This document shows, one piece after another, positions 1-8,852 of a stretch of DNA of 33,565 nt; positions within the stretch are counted from its first letter, which is position 1; the number at the start of each line of letters is the position of its first letter. The stretch is from Bacteroidota bacterium (GTDB lineage: Bacteria > Bacteroidota > Ignavibacteria > Ignavibacteriales > Ignavibacteriaceae). Under the pieces are notes generated by a model. It made no database searches, had not been told where the DNA came from, and was given only the letters and a program-made list of their open reading frames with translations. The DNA lies in contig JAJYDC010000027.1 in the NCBI GenBank assembly GCA_021777835.1, positions 1 through 33,565 of the forward strand, given 5' to 3'. The translations under genes were made by a program, and so were the position numbers.

Positions 1-2333
1 CCGGTCAATAGATCAACTAAATATTTGGCGTTATAAAATACAGGAAGAGCAAGATTAATTTTTAGAGGATTAGTATCTTTATTTAAGACCACCAAAACTC
101 TTTCATTCATATCAGATCTTGTATAAATGAAAACATTTGTGTCGGCTTGTAATGAGAAATAATCTCCGTAACGCAATGCAGGGTGCTGATCCCGCATATG
201 AATCATTTTCCTAATATCAGCAAGGTCTTCTTTTTCATTTTGATCTAATTGATTTCCGAATCTCATCATACGTCTATTATCCGGATCTGCGGCACCGGTC
301 ATCCCTATTTCATCACCATAATAAATTGTGGGTACGCCCGGTATTGTTAATAAATATGCTAGATATAGTCTCTCTTTATTATAACTACTCTTATACGTCA
401 CTTCCGGGGGATTGTTCCATCCGATTTCAATTGTATTAGGATCATTAATCGTTAGGTCACTATCTGCATAAGCCATATAACGGTCTTTATCCTGACTGTC
501 CATTATATTGCCCATCAAATTATTTTCACCAAAGATATAAAGCCCCTTTTTAATTTCTTTATCCAATTGTGAAAAAGAAGCACTTCTATTAATAAACGTA
601 GGAACAGCTACATCATATAAATTGAAATTAAACTGTGCCGGTAATTGTCCGTTATTAACATAGGACTTAACAAGATCATAACTGCCAAACGTTTCGCCCA
701 TTTGAAATACTTTTTTATGCTCCGGAATCTCAACTTCCTTTTCCAGCTTCCTGTTTAATGTTCTCCAAAAAACATTTGGAATATGCTTTACTGCATCTTG
801 TCTAAATCCGTCTGCACCAGTTTTCTTTAGCCACCATATTGCATCGTTGGTAACCTGATTTAAAGCTGCTTTTGAATGGATGAAGTCAAATGTCGGCATG
901 AACGGTTCGAACCATGTAGTCAGCCTGTATTCATCCCACATCCTAATATTAAGTCTTCCGTCAGGAAGTCTAAGATGTCCGAACCAATTACGATGCTCTC
1001 TGAAATAAGGATGGCTCCATTCAACGTGATGGGCAACTATATCAAGCAGCACCTTAACATTATGCTTGTGTGCTGTCCTGACTAACTCCTGAAGCTTTGC
1101 CATTGTCCCGAATTCTGTTTCAACCGATCTCGGTTTAACCGGCCAATAACCATGATAACCCGAAAACCATCTATGCGGTGCGGGGTATTCTCTAAAGGCG
1201 CTATCTACATTTTCATAAACAGGTGAAAGCCATATTGTAGTAATACCAAGAGAATCAAAATATCCCTGGTTGAATTTATTTATAATTCCTTGAAAGTCGC
1301 CTCCCATATAATTAGCTTTTTCAAATAACGAATCATGTACTAAAGGCTTATTTAGAGATTTATCTCCATCGCTGAATCTGTCTATTAAAGTATTATAAAT
1401 TATAGCGTCATGCCATGTAAAATGATTCTTATCGCTGCCGGCGGGCTTGCCGTCAAACAAAATAACGTATTGAATGTTTGTAGCTTGATCATTTTGTGAA
1501 ACCGCAACGCGTAAAGTTTTTTCTCCTTTTAAATCAGATTTATTCAAGGAGATAGTGATTGTATCTGCATTGATACTAATATCTTTTTTATCGACTTTAT
1601 TGTTATCTAAAAGAGCTATTAAATTATTATCCGATATCTGATCTTTAGTCTCTTCATTCTGGTAAATAAAAGAAAAATCCGATTGGTCACTAGTAATTCT
1701 ATCACCTTTAATTTGAAGAAAAGGCTGAGTTTTATGCTTTGGCTCAACGTTTAAAACAGAGTTATAGCTTCCCATCCCATTCGGAATTTGATTAGGATTC
1801 TCTGGGTCCAATAACTCTTTACCGTCAGCAAAAAATTTATATTGATACCTTCCTGGCTCGAGAGAAATGGCTATTTTATATACGCCATTGTCCTTTTTCA
1901 TCTCAAGACTGGTTCTATCCCAATTATTGAAGCTTCCGAAAAGAAATACTTTCGAATAATTTTTATCAGGTTTATAGGTAAAAGTTATTTCCTGTGCTTC
2001 GCTTACTCTTACCGGAATTTCATAAGTCTTTCCGGAAAAGCTAAAATCAACAAGCGTAATTCCCTGAAAATCCTTATCCGGAGTTAAAATGAGCCTTGTT
2101 TTATCATAATTAAATTTTACATCAATCTTGGCATTTTTAATAATATTAAAGCTCTTATAATTACTTGCATAAAATATATCAGAGATCATAACCGAATCAA
2201 TCCTGCCGCTGCTTAGATTCAAAGGTTGAATTGTTTGGGATATTTGTTGCGCGTTTACGAATGTAAATGCTGAAAACATAAGCAGTAAAAGCATAGAATA
2301 AAAAAAGACTCTAAAATTGTATTTCGCTATCAT
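1..2333 (-). CDS. secreted alpha-amylase family (GH13) glycosidase with starch-binding module, C-terminus cut off
   Basis: Predicted to hydrolyse alpha-1,4-glucans such as starch or glycogen outside the cytoplasm. The reverse strand reads open from an ATG at 2333 to the window edge, giving 777 residues without a stop; the C-terminus is missing. Residues 1-28 form a signal peptide (hydrophobic core, then VNAQQ). A CBM48/AMPK-type beta-sandwich follows at about 110-195, with the motif LFGSFNNWDR typical of glycogen-binding modules. The GH13 barrel comes next: region I as DIVAHH, nucleophile D513 in GFRQDAV, acid/base E547 in MGETFGS and the third carboxylate D615 in MDSQDKDR. The last deviates from the usual NHD, as in some neopullulanase/cyclomaltodextrinase-like lineages. 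The start is supported by GGAG a few bases upstream. It is transcribed divergently from the kinase at 2793. The family is secure; exact substrate and subfamily are not. Confidence 0.92.
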   Translation of the reverse strand, partial: MIAKYNFRVFFYSMLLLLMFSAFTFVNAQQISQTIQPLNLSSGRIDSVMISDIFYASNYKSFNIIKNAKIDVKFNYDKTRLILTPDKDFQGITLVDFSFSGKTYEIPVRVSEAQEITFTYKPDKNYSKVFLFGSFNNWDRTSLEMKKDNGVYKIAISLEPGRYQYKFFADGKELLDPENPNQIPNGMGSYNSVLNVEPKHKTQPFLQIKGDRITSDQSDFSFIYQNEETKDQISDNNLIALLDNNKVDKKDISINADTITISLNKSDLKGEKTLRVAVSQNDQATNIQYVILFDGKPAGSDKNHFTWHDAIIYNTLIDRFSDGDKSLNKPLVHDSLFEKANYMGGDFQGIINKFNQGYFDSLGITTIWLSPVYENVDSAFREYPAPHRWFSGYHGYWPVKPRSVETEFGTMAKLQELVRTAHKHNVKVLLDIVAHHVEWSHPYFREHRNWFGHLRLPDGRLNIRMWDEYRLTTWFEPFMPTFDFIHSKAALNQVTNDAIWWLKKTGADGFRQDAVKHIPNVFWRTLNRKLEKEVEIPEHKKVFQMGETFGSYDLVKSYVNNGQLPAQFNFNLYDVAVPTFINRSASFSQLDKEIKKGLYIFGENNLMGNIMDSQDKDRYMAYADSDLTINDPNTIEIGWNNPPEVTYKSSYNKERLYLAYLLTIPGVPTIYYGDEIGMTGAADPDNRRMMRFGNQLDQNEKEDLADIRKMIHMRDQHPALRYGDYFSLQADTNVFIYTRSDMNERVLVVLNKDTNPLKINLALPVFYNAKYLVDLLT

Positions 2334-2786
2334 GGTTGCTCCTCAAGAACAGAATTAGTTTGAAAAACTATTTATTCATTTAAAAAATTTATCATTCTTT
2401 TAGACAATATTTAGGTTAGCAAAATTCAACAATTATTCCGCTGCCTAATATTTTTATTACTTTAGGAATTACTAAGCATAATTATTCTTAAAATGCCTAG
2501 CGTAAGAAATTGAAATAGAGAATAATGCTGATTATGCAACAATACTGCTAATTCATTAAGAATGTGACAATAATCTATATATAAAATGGAAATTTGTCAC
2601 CTATCTATATGAGGTGTTTTTAATAAATAAGCCTATATATTTTAATAATATAGAACTATTTTTCATTCCGCTGTTAGAGCATAAATTAATATGAAGACAC
2701 ATATTTGTTAAAACGTTATGTCTGAGTATTGACATTTGAAATAATGTTGCATATTATAAATCATATAAACCGAAAATTGTTTTGGA
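2334..2786. other. divergent intergenic region (453 nt)
   Basis: This lies between the amylase start and the histidine kinase start, so it should carry promoters for both. Besides the sigma70-like promoter listed separately, I see an inverted repeat GTGACAA (2574-2580) and TTGTCAC (2594-2600) with a 13-nt spacer, and a small CACCT/AGGTG repeat just after it. No small ORF with a convincing ribosome binding site was found. Confidence 0.6.
2729..2757 (+). promoter_or_regulatory. sigma70-like promoter of the PAS-GAF kinase
   Basis: TTGACA at 2729-2734 matches the -35 consensus exactly. It is followed after 17 nt by TATTAT at 2752-2757, which matches five of six -10 bases. The predicted transcript would start near 2764, about 30 nt before the ATG at 2793. 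The call rests on motif and spacing only. In Bacteroidota the main sigma factor prefers a different consensus, so a housekeeping promoter of this form would be notable. Confidence 0.5.
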
Positions 2787-2792
2787 GTGGAT

Positions 2793-4451
2793 ATGTCTAA
2801 GGCTAGAATAAATAAGGCATTAAACGAAGAGGATAAGGTTATAAAAAAAATAAAAACGAAACTTGAACAAGATTTATTAAATAATATTATTGAATCAGTT
2901 CCCGATAGTATTTATTTCAAAGATCTAAATAGCAAATTTGTAAAAACAAATAGAGCTAATGCAATTAAATTGGGATTTAGTAACCCCGAAGATCTAATAG
3001 GTAAAACCGATTTTGATATTTTCGATAAAGAAAATGCCGCGGGTGCTTTCAAAGATGAGCAAGAGATAATTAGAACTGGTAAACCGTACATCAGTACAGA
3101 AAAAAAAGAGGTATGGAAAGACGGAAAAGTAACCTGGGCTATTTCTCATAAAATGCCCACTTATGATAGTGAAGGTAAAGTCATCGGCACTTTCGGATTT
3201 ACTCGGGACATTACAGAAAAGAAAAAGGCTGAAATAGTTCGTGAGGCATTGCTCCGGATATCCGAAGCTGCTTATACTACCTCGGATATGAATACCCTTT
3301 ACCAGAGAATTCATGAAGTTATTGTAACACTAATGCCGGCTAAGAATATTTATATTGCCATTTATGATGAAAAGGAAGGAGTAATTTCTTTTCCTTATTA
3401 TGTTGATGAATTCGACCCATCTCCAGTGCAAAGAAAACCTTTAAAAGGAATGACCGAATATATTATGCATATTGATAAGGCTGTCTTGATTGATGAAAGG
3501 AAATTGGCTGAACTTAATTCAATCGGACAGATCGATGTAATTGGCACTAAACCTAAAATCTTTCTGGGCGCTCCTCTAAAAGTCGGCGGCAGGACTATTG
3601 GAGTAATTATTGTGCAGGATTATGAAAATGAAAGAGCTTATGGTGAGGACGAAAGGCAATTTTTAATATTTGTTACAGAGCAGATTGCTCAGGTGATAGA
3701 AAGAAAAATGAACTCAGAAGCGATAATGAAGTATGCTGAAGAGCTTAAACAACTAAACAATACAAAGGACAAATTCTTTTCAATCATCGCTCATGATTTA
3801 AGGGGTCCGTTCAATAGCTTACTCGGTCTAAGTGAATTTTTAGTTAGTCCTGATGAAGACCTTACTGAAAAGCAGAGGAATGTATTTATACAAGAAATTT
3901 ATAATCTTCTGAAAAACGAATATGAGCTTTTACAGAATTTACTGCAGTGGGCTGCTATGCAGTTGGACAAAGTTGAATATAAGCAGACTAAAATTAACTT
4001 ATTCGAATTGGTGTCTAAGAAAATGGATTTACTTTCTTTGCAGGCTAATAATAAAAACATCGCGATAGTTAATAATGTTAAAAAGGACTGCTTTGTATTG
4101 GCTGATAATAATATGCTTGGCTCAATTGTGCAGAATTTTATTACTAACGCAATAAAGTTCACAAATAAAAATGGAGCTATAAATATAACTTCAACTTATG
4201 AAAATGAATCGGTTATTGTTACCATTGAGGACAATGGTATTGGAATGACTAAAGAAAGAGTAGAGGAAATTTTCCGCTTAGATTCAACAAAATCTTCTAC
4301 TGGTACAGAAGGAGAACGAGGTACCGGATTGGGAGTAATTCTTTGCAACGAAATGATAGAGAAGCAGGGAGGTAAGCTAACTATCTCGTCTGAACCTAAT
4401 GTCGGAACAAAGGTTATATTCAGTATTCCAATTTCAACGAAGGAATTCTAA
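2793..4451 (+). CDS. soluble PAS-GAF hybrid-input sensor histidine kinase
   Basis: Predicted two-component kinase that autophosphorylates on histidine in response to a cytoplasmic signal. No transmembrane segment or signal peptide is visible. Counting from the GTG two codons upstream (2787), a PAS domain spans about 30-146 (SVPDSIYFKDLNSKF to GFTRDITEKKKAE). A GAF domain spans about 155-310, then a HisKA helix with phospho-acceptor H336 in FSIIAHDLRGPF. The HATPase_c domain shows N box NFITNAIKF, G1 DNGIGM and G2 GTGLGV. I chose the ATG at 2793 because a GGAG (2784-2787) sits five bases upstream, whereas a GTG start at 2787 would overlap that GGAG. No receiver domain or partner regulator is adjacent, so it is an orphan kinase here. 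The signal is unknown. Confidence 0.9.
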   Translation: MSKARINKALNEEDKVIKKIKTKLEQDLLNNIIESVPDSIYFKDLNSKFVKTNRANAIKLGFSNPEDLIGKTDFDIFDKENAAGAFKDEQEIIRTGKPYISTEKKEVWKDGKVTWAISHKMPTYDSEGKVIGTFGFTRDITEKKKAEIVREALLRISEAAYTTSDMNTLYQRIHEVIVTLMPAKNIYIAIYDEKEGVISFPYYVDEFDPSPVQRKPLKGMTEYIMHIDKAVLIDERKLAELNSIGQIDVIGTKPKIFLGAPLKVGGRTIGVIIVQDYENERAYGEDERQFLIFVTEQIAQVIERKMNSEAIMKYAEELKQLNNTKDKFFSIIAHDLRGPFNSLLGLSEFLVSPDEDLTEKQRNVFIQEIYNLLKNEYELLQNLLQWAAMQLDKVEYKQTKINLFELVSKKMDLLSLQANNKNIAIVNNVKKDCFVLADNNMLGSIVQNFITNAIKFTNKNGAINITSTYENESVIVTIEDNGIGMTKERVEEIFRLDSTKSSTGTEGERGTGLGVILCNEMIEKQGGKLTISSEPNVGTKVIFSIPISTKEF

Positions 4452-4455
4452 TAAG

Positions 4456-4475
4456 AAATTATTCAAATAATTTCC
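4456..4475. terminator. perfect inverted repeat between convergent genes, possible weak terminator
   Basis: GAAATTATT and AATAATTTC form a perfect 9-bp inverted repeat around a CA, directly after the kinase stop codon. It lies between two convergent genes, where a bidirectional terminator would be expected. There is no clear T-tract on either side, so function as an intrinsic terminator is uncertain. Confidence 0.3.
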
Positions 4476-4584
4476 GCTTATCCTCAGATCATGTCTCGAT
4501 AAAAAATGATAGTATAGAACTAATATAATTTTATTTGCTGATTTAAGAAGAATATTCTTAAAAGCAGTTAATAAATGCTATCCT

Positions 4585-5349
4585 TCATGAATTTAAAATA
4601 CTTACCACTTCATTATGAATGCTGCCGCCGGTAGCTATTATACTTGTTCCGGAAAGCGGATCACCGCCTTGGTAATCAGAAATTGTACCACCCGCACCTT
4701 TAATAATTGGTATCAAAGCCATCTTATCCCACAAATTCATTATAGGATCAACCATTATATCTGCAAACCCCGTAGCAACAAGGTAATAACCATAGCAGTC
4801 ACCCCAATTTCTATAAAGCTTAACTTTCCCTGTGAGGTTATCAAACTTATTTATGTCCTGATACTGCTTAATATGAAGATGATCAGTTGTAAGAAGTACA
4901 GCATCTTTCAGCGAATCACAATTTCTTACATGAGTCGTTTGCCCATTTAGCTCGGATGAAAAATTATCACCGATTAAGAATTCATTAAGTATTGGCTGAT
5001 TTATAACGCCTAGAATAGGTTTATCGTTTTTTACTAATGCTATCAACGTTCCGAAAGTAACTGCTCCACATATAAAACTTTTTGTACCATCAATAGGGTC
5101 TAATATCCATTTATATTCTGCCAAATCATTATAAGTGCCGAATTCTTCACCAATAATTCCATGATCCGGGAATTCAGTCATAATTTCATTACGCATTAAT
5201 TCTTCAGCGCTTTTATCGGCTATAGTAACAGGCGAATTATCACTTTTTGAATCAATCTGGATATTACTTCTAAAATAACTTGCAATAACACTTCCGCTTA
5301 CCTCAGCAAGATGTTTTGAAAATAATTTGAAATCGGAAAGTTCACTCAT
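4585..5349 (-). CDS. hisN: histidinol-phosphatase, inositol monophosphatase family
   Basis: Mg2+-dependent phosphatase of the inositol monophosphatase superfamily, 254 residues, close to the usual length. The metal-binding motifs are present: GEE at 67-69, DPIDGT at 84-89 and WD at 207-208 inside NLWDKMA. The stretch WGDCYGY (182-188) followed by VATGFADIMVDP is the form I associate with the HisN subgroup (histidinol-phosphate dephosphorylation, step eight of histidine synthesis) rather than with inositol phosphatases or CysQ. No other his gene is in the window, so the substrate rests on sequence flavour alone. An inositol- or nucleotide-phosphatase role is possible. The protein is cytoplasmic with no signal peptide. 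It converges on the PAS-GAF kinase. Confidence 0.8.
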   Translation of the reverse strand: MSELSDFKLFSKHLAEVSGSVIASYFRSNIQIDSKSDNSPVTIADKSAEELMRNEIMTEFPDHGIIGEEFGTYNDLAEYKWILDPIDGTKSFICGAVTFGTLIALVKNDKPILGVINQPILNEFLIGDNFSSELNGQTTHVRNCDSLKDAVLLTTDHLHIKQYQDINKFDNLTGKVKLYRNWGDCYGYYLVATGFADIMVDPIMNLWDKMALIPIIKGAGGTISDYQGGDPLSGTSIIATGGSIHNEVVSILNS

Positions 5350-5509
5350 AAAATCCTCAATTTTAATACACTCTATAAAATAACAAATATTTTATGAGAA
5401 AATATAGTTTTTATCTGAAAGAGAAGTTTTTTTCTTTGTCATAAAAAAAAGTATTCTTATATTTGCCTTTGGAAAACTTCAATGTCAATCATTTCATAAT
5501 TCATAATAC

Positions 5510-5578
5510 AGAGAGATGGCAGAATGATTGTCATTGCTAAGCGAGGTCCCGGTATGCGGGAAATGCGGCGTTCTTGAA
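5510..5578 (+). pseudogene. degenerate 5' part of a tRNA-Ser gene, interrupted by a short hairpin insert
   Basis: About 100 bp before the intact tRNA-Ser, bases 5511-5530 match its 5' end at 18 of 20 positions. Bases 5562-5578 match its anticodon-arm region at 16 of 17 positions (AATGCGGCG, then TCTTGAA with one change before it). Between these lies an unrelated 31-nt segment (5531-5561) containing the hairpin TCCCG-GTATG-CGGGA. The variable arm, T arm and 3' acceptor strand are missing, so no functional tRNA can form. The sequences before both copies are also alike (TTCATAATT followed by an A/T-rich stretch). This suggests a local duplication that decayed. Confidence 0.6.
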
Positions 5579-5614
5579 TGATTAGAGTTCATAATTTAAT
5601 GTAATATAACAATC

Positions 5615-5701
5615 GGAGAGATGGCAGAGTGGTTGAATGCGGCGGTCTTGAAAACCGTTAAGGATGTAAGTCCTTCCGGGGTTCGAATCCCTGTCTCTCC
5701 G
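5615..5701 (+). tRNA. tRNA-Ser, anticodon UGA
   Basis: A complete 87-nt class II tRNA. Acceptor strands GGAGAGA (5615-5621) and TCTCTCC (5694-5700) pair perfectly, with discriminator G at 5701. The D arm region reads GGCAGAGTGGTTGAATGCGG. The anticodon loop is CTTGAAA (5647-5653) with anticodon TGA at 5649-5651. The long variable arm AAGGA/TCCTT is diagnostic of serine, leucine or tyrosine tRNAs, and here of serine. The T loop GTTCGAATC is canonical. CCA is not encoded. It would read UCA and other UCN serine codons. Confidence 0.97.
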
Positions 5702-5713
5702 CTAGTTCAAAAT

Positions 5714-5756
5714 AAGCCTTAAATGCAGTTCATTTTAACTGCTTTAAGGCTTTTTT
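5714..5756 (+). terminator. intrinsic terminator of tRNA-Ser
   Basis: AAGCCTTAAATGCAGTT and AACTGCTTTAAGGCTT form a long stem with one bulge, followed at once by TTTTTT. It starts 13 nt after the tRNA, which fits termination of the tRNA transcript. Confidence 0.85.
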
Positions 5757-6051
5757 GTTGAATTTTAACACAGTAGATACAATAAAAGCAAAAGAAAAAA
5801 TAGTTTCTAGTATCATTTTAGTATCATTTGCATAACTAAAACTTACAATATTTTTTCTGACTTCTATTTTATTTTACTTAGCTTTTGGACATGCCCTTAA
5901 TTTATCCGTATTTATTTTAAATAATTTGTATTTCTAATGAATATGTTTATTTTGTTAGTTAATTGATACAAATTTTTAGTGTCATAAATATAATCGGGAA
6001 GGGGAGTGGGTCATTTAAATCATCAGTAATCAATTATAATTATTTAATGAT
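5757..6051. other. intergenic region with a two-copy 11-bp tandem repeat
   Basis: About 295 nt between the tRNA terminator and the TonB-dependent receptor. The unit TAGTATCATTT occurs twice in direct tandem (5808-5818 and 5819-5829). The rest is A/T-rich. A GGGAAGGGGAGTGGG purine run at about 5997-6010 lies some 40 nt before the receptor start, too far to be its ribosome binding site. No ORF is evident. Confidence 0.5.
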
Positions 6052-8328
6052 ATGAAAGTACTTAAAATTGTATCTGTAACTCTTTTATTTATAGCTTCTA
6101 TATTACCTCAAAATAAAGGCATAATAGGCGGAAAGGTTATTGATAAATCGACGCTAAAGCCTATTCCTGGTGTCAATATTACTATCATCGGTAAGCCTTT
6201 CGGTGCAGCAACTGATACAAACGGAGTCTTTGAAATAAATGGCCTTGAAATTGGTTCTTATCAAGTACGCGCATCTGCTGTGGGTTATAAAAGCGAAACA
6301 AAGACTGACGTTGAAGTAAATTATGTAAAAGCTTCTAATTTATTATTCCAAATTTCCGAGCAGCCTATTTCTTTGCAGGGCGTAACTGTAAGATCAGATT
6401 ATTTTCAAAAAAGCCTTGATGAATTTAATAGTCTAACTAATCTTAATTATGAGGAAATTAGAAGATCACCCGGCGGATTTGAAGATGTTGTTAGAGCTTT
6501 GTCAATTTTACCCGGAGTTGCTCAGGCCAGCGCCGGTAGAAATGATTTGGTTGTTCGCGGCGGCGCTCCTTCTGAAAACTTGTATCTCGTTGACGGCTTT
6601 GTTATCCCCAATATAAATCATTTCGGGACTCAAGGCGCGACTGGCGGACCAATTAGTTATATCAATCTGGATTTTGTGCGCGAAACCAGTTTTTCCTCAG
6701 GCGGCTTTCCGGTTAATTATGGCAATAAGCTTTCTTCCGTTCTTTCAATTGATTTGCGAAATGGCAGATCTGATAGAATAGGCGGTAAAGCTACTATTTC
6801 AGCTTCCGAATTCGGACTCGACCTCGAAGGCCCCATTTCAGACAAAAGCAGTTTCATCTTCTCTTTACGCAGAAGCTATTTAGATTTTATCTTTAATGCT
6901 GCCGGATTTAATTTCGTGCCCGAATACTATGATGCACTTTCTAAAGCAACTTTTAATGTTGATTCTAAAAATCAATTATCTGTTATTTTTCTTGGCACAT
7001 TGGATTACGTAAATTTTAATAACTCTACTTCCGATAATCTTTATCAAAATTCTAAAATATTAGGCAGCAATCAGAATAATTATTTTGTCGGCGTTTCATT
7101 TCAGCACCTTTTCGATAATGGATTTTATAATTTAAGATTAAGCAGAAATTATTCTTACTACGATTCTTATCAGAACGATACTCTGCTCAATCCTATTTTT
7201 AGTGATAAATCCGGTGAGGGATACAATGAATTAAAAGTTGATGCCGTTATTAAGATTTCAAAATCATCAGAAATTGATTTCGGCGGTACTGCAGACTTAA
7301 ATGATTTTTCTGCGAATATTAAATTACCTTATTTCATATCTTCTTTTGGAGATACTTTATTGCCGGCTTCAATAAATACAATTAAGACATATTCTTCATT
7401 CGGATTGTATACTGAGTTTTCTTCAATATCATTGGATAGGTTTAATTTTAGCTTTGGCATAAGGGGCGATTATTACGGCGAAATAAATGATAAGTTTTAT
7501 ATTAGCCCTCGTCTTTCTGCAAAGTATAATCTTAATGATATTTCAAATATAAATTTCAGCATAGGAATGTATAGGCAAAGCCCTTCATACATTTGGCTTG
7601 TCGCTAATCCAATAAATAAAAATCTTAAGGCAATTCTTGTAGATCAGTATATCCTCGGCTACCAGCATGTTCTCCGCGAGGATACCCGTCTAAAAATTGA
7701 AGCCTTTTATAAAAATTATAAAGATTATCCCGCAAGTATAACCAGGCCGTATTTAGTGCTGGCTAATACCGGTGCGGGTTTCGGAGGCAGCCAGGATAAT
7801 TTTGCTTCTTTTGGATTAGACCCTCTAATAAGCAATGGCTTTGGAAATGCAAGAGGCCTAGAGCTTTCCGTGCAAAAGAAAGATTCAAAGATTCCTTATT
7901 ATGGAATTTTTAGTTTAACATATAGTAAAACCGTTTTTACTCCTTTAAATGGAGTCCAAAGTTTAGGCAGCTATGACCAGACATGGATACTCAATTTAAC
8001 CGGCGGTTATATTTTTAATAATGAATGGGAAGCTTCTTTTAAGTTTAGATACGCTACTGGCAATCCTTATACGACTTATAATAGCAGCGGCTTGCAGAGT
8101 GTTGTTAATTATAATATTGAAAGATTCCCCGCTCTTCATTCTTTGGATATAAGAGTTGACAAACGCTGGAATCTTAATAAATGGGCGTTAATAACTTATT
8201 TGGATATTCAAAATATTTATAACCATAGAAATATGGCTAGTATTAGCTGGGATTATAGAACCAACTCTCTTGATAAATCAAAAGCTATCGGTATTTTACC
8301 TTCTATAGGCATAAGCGCAGAATTCTAA
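6052..8328 (+). CDS. TonB-dependent outer-membrane receptor with CarboxypepD_reg-like N-terminal domain
   Basis: Outer-membrane transporter, 758 residues, for an unidentified substrate taken up with TonB/ExbBD energy. Residues 1-20 look like a signal peptide (basic start, hydrophobic core, then PQNK). Residues about 22-100 form a CarboxypepD_reg-like beta domain (GGKVIDKSTLKPIPGVNIT to ASAVGYKSE), common in receptors of Bacteroidota relatives. The plug follows at about 115-235 with the hallmark LVVRGGAPSENLYLVDG. The rest is a strand-rich beta barrel ending in SIGISAEF, with the expected C-terminal aromatic residue. No SusD-like partner is adjacent, so it is not a classical Sus/PUL pair. The start lacks a clear Shine-Dalgarno sequence, which is usual in this group. 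It stands alone, with over 500 nt before the next gene. Confidence 0.9.
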   Translation: MKVLKIVSVTLLFIASILPQNKGIIGGKVIDKSTLKPIPGVNITIIGKPFGAATDTNGVFEINGLEIGSYQVRASAVGYKSETKTDVEVNYVKASNLLFQISEQPISLQGVTVRSDYFQKSLDEFNSLTNLNYEEIRRSPGGFEDVVRALSILPGVAQASAGRNDLVVRGGAPSENLYLVDGFVIPNINHFGTQGATGGPISYINLDFVRETSFSSGGFPVNYGNKLSSVLSIDLRNGRSDRIGGKATISASEFGLDLEGPISDKSSFIFSLRRSYLDFIFNAAGFNFVPEYYDALSKATFNVDSKNQLSVIFLGTLDYVNFNNSTSDNLYQNSKILGSNQNNYFVGVSFQHLFDNGFYNLRLSRNYSYYDSYQNDTLLNPIFSDKSGEGYNELKVDAVIKISKSSEIDFGGTADLNDFSANIKLPYFISSFGDTLLPASINTIKTYSSFGLYTEFSSISLDRFNFSFGIRGDYYGEINDKFYISPRLSAKYNLNDISNINFSIGMYRQSPSYIWLVANPINKNLKAILVDQYILGYQHVLREDTRLKIEAFYKNYKDYPASITRPYLVLANTGAGFGGSQDNFASFGLDPLISNGFGNARGLELSVQKKDSKIPYYGIFSLTYSKTVFTPLNGVQSLGSYDQTWILNLTGGYIFNNEWEASFKFRYATGNPYTTYNSSGLQSVVNYNIERFPALHSLDIRVDKRWNLNKWALITYLDIQNIYNHRNMASISWDYRTNSLDKSKAIGILPSIGISAEF

Positions 8329-8852
8329 TTAACATATAATTACTAGTAGTGTAAATAATAATTATCTTAATGTATAAATTTTTATATAACAATAGGTGAA
8401 ATAGAATAATTCACTTATGTACTTTATCCTATATTTATAGGAACATTTTAGTATTACTGCTAAAAAATTCCACGAAATCATGATAGTCTTTCCTTTGCAA
8501 ATCGCGATAACCTGTCATTTTCATTTCATATATCATTCTGCTATTTGATAGAAAAATTCTTTTAAAATTTTAATGTATATGAAGCACACTATTTTATCCT
8601 TTAAGGGAAACAATATTTCTAAAGATTAAATTTTAATACTCTTTCATATTTGATATATGTTCGAAATAAATCAGAAGAAAATGCTGGCTTTTGACTTAAG
8701 TCAATTTTTCTTGGCTTAGCATAAAATAATTTTATTCCCAGCATAAATTATTTCTTAATTGATTCTCGTTCTAAAATGCTTTTCTATCTCTGTTCTATTT
8801 TATGTTTAAGAAATAATTCTAGTATAATTAAATATCAAAAGAGGAATAAATA
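8329..8852. other. intergenic region upstream of the nitric oxide reductase (524 nt)
   Basis: After the receptor stop there are small inverted repeats (GGTGAA/TTCACT near 8395-8417 and CCTATATTTATAGG near 8428-8441). Neither has a T-tract. The region then carries the CRP/FNR-type palindrome listed separately. No coding potential was recognised. An AGAGG ribosome binding site lies 8-12 nt before the norB ATG. Confidence 0.5.
8691..8704. promoter_or_regulatory. CRP/FNR-family operator-like palindrome before norB
   Basis: TTGACTTAAGTCAA is a perfect 14-bp palindrome with the TTGA-N6-TCAA layout of FNR/Dnr/NnrR/HcpR-type sites. It lies 148 nt before the start codon. Possible -10 hexamers at 8722-8733 (TAAAAT, TAATTT) would place it roughly 37 to 43 bases upstream of transcription start, the classic activating position. 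The motif is seen directly; the regulator is inferred and is not encoded in this window. Confidence 0.55.

Noticed and set aside
876-1085. Forward-strand ORF inside the reverse-strand amylase gene
   Set aside because: It overlaps the conserved GH13 barrel coding sequence and its translation shows no protein features.
2994-3314. Reverse-strand ORF of 106 codons inside the PAS-GAF kinase
   Set aside because: It is antisense to a well-supported domain-containing gene, has no ribosome binding site and no recognisable family.
5615-5830. tRNA-Ser 3' end as an attachment site of an integrated element
   Set aside because: No integrase gene and no second copy of the tRNA 3' end were found in the window; only a 5' fragment is duplicated.
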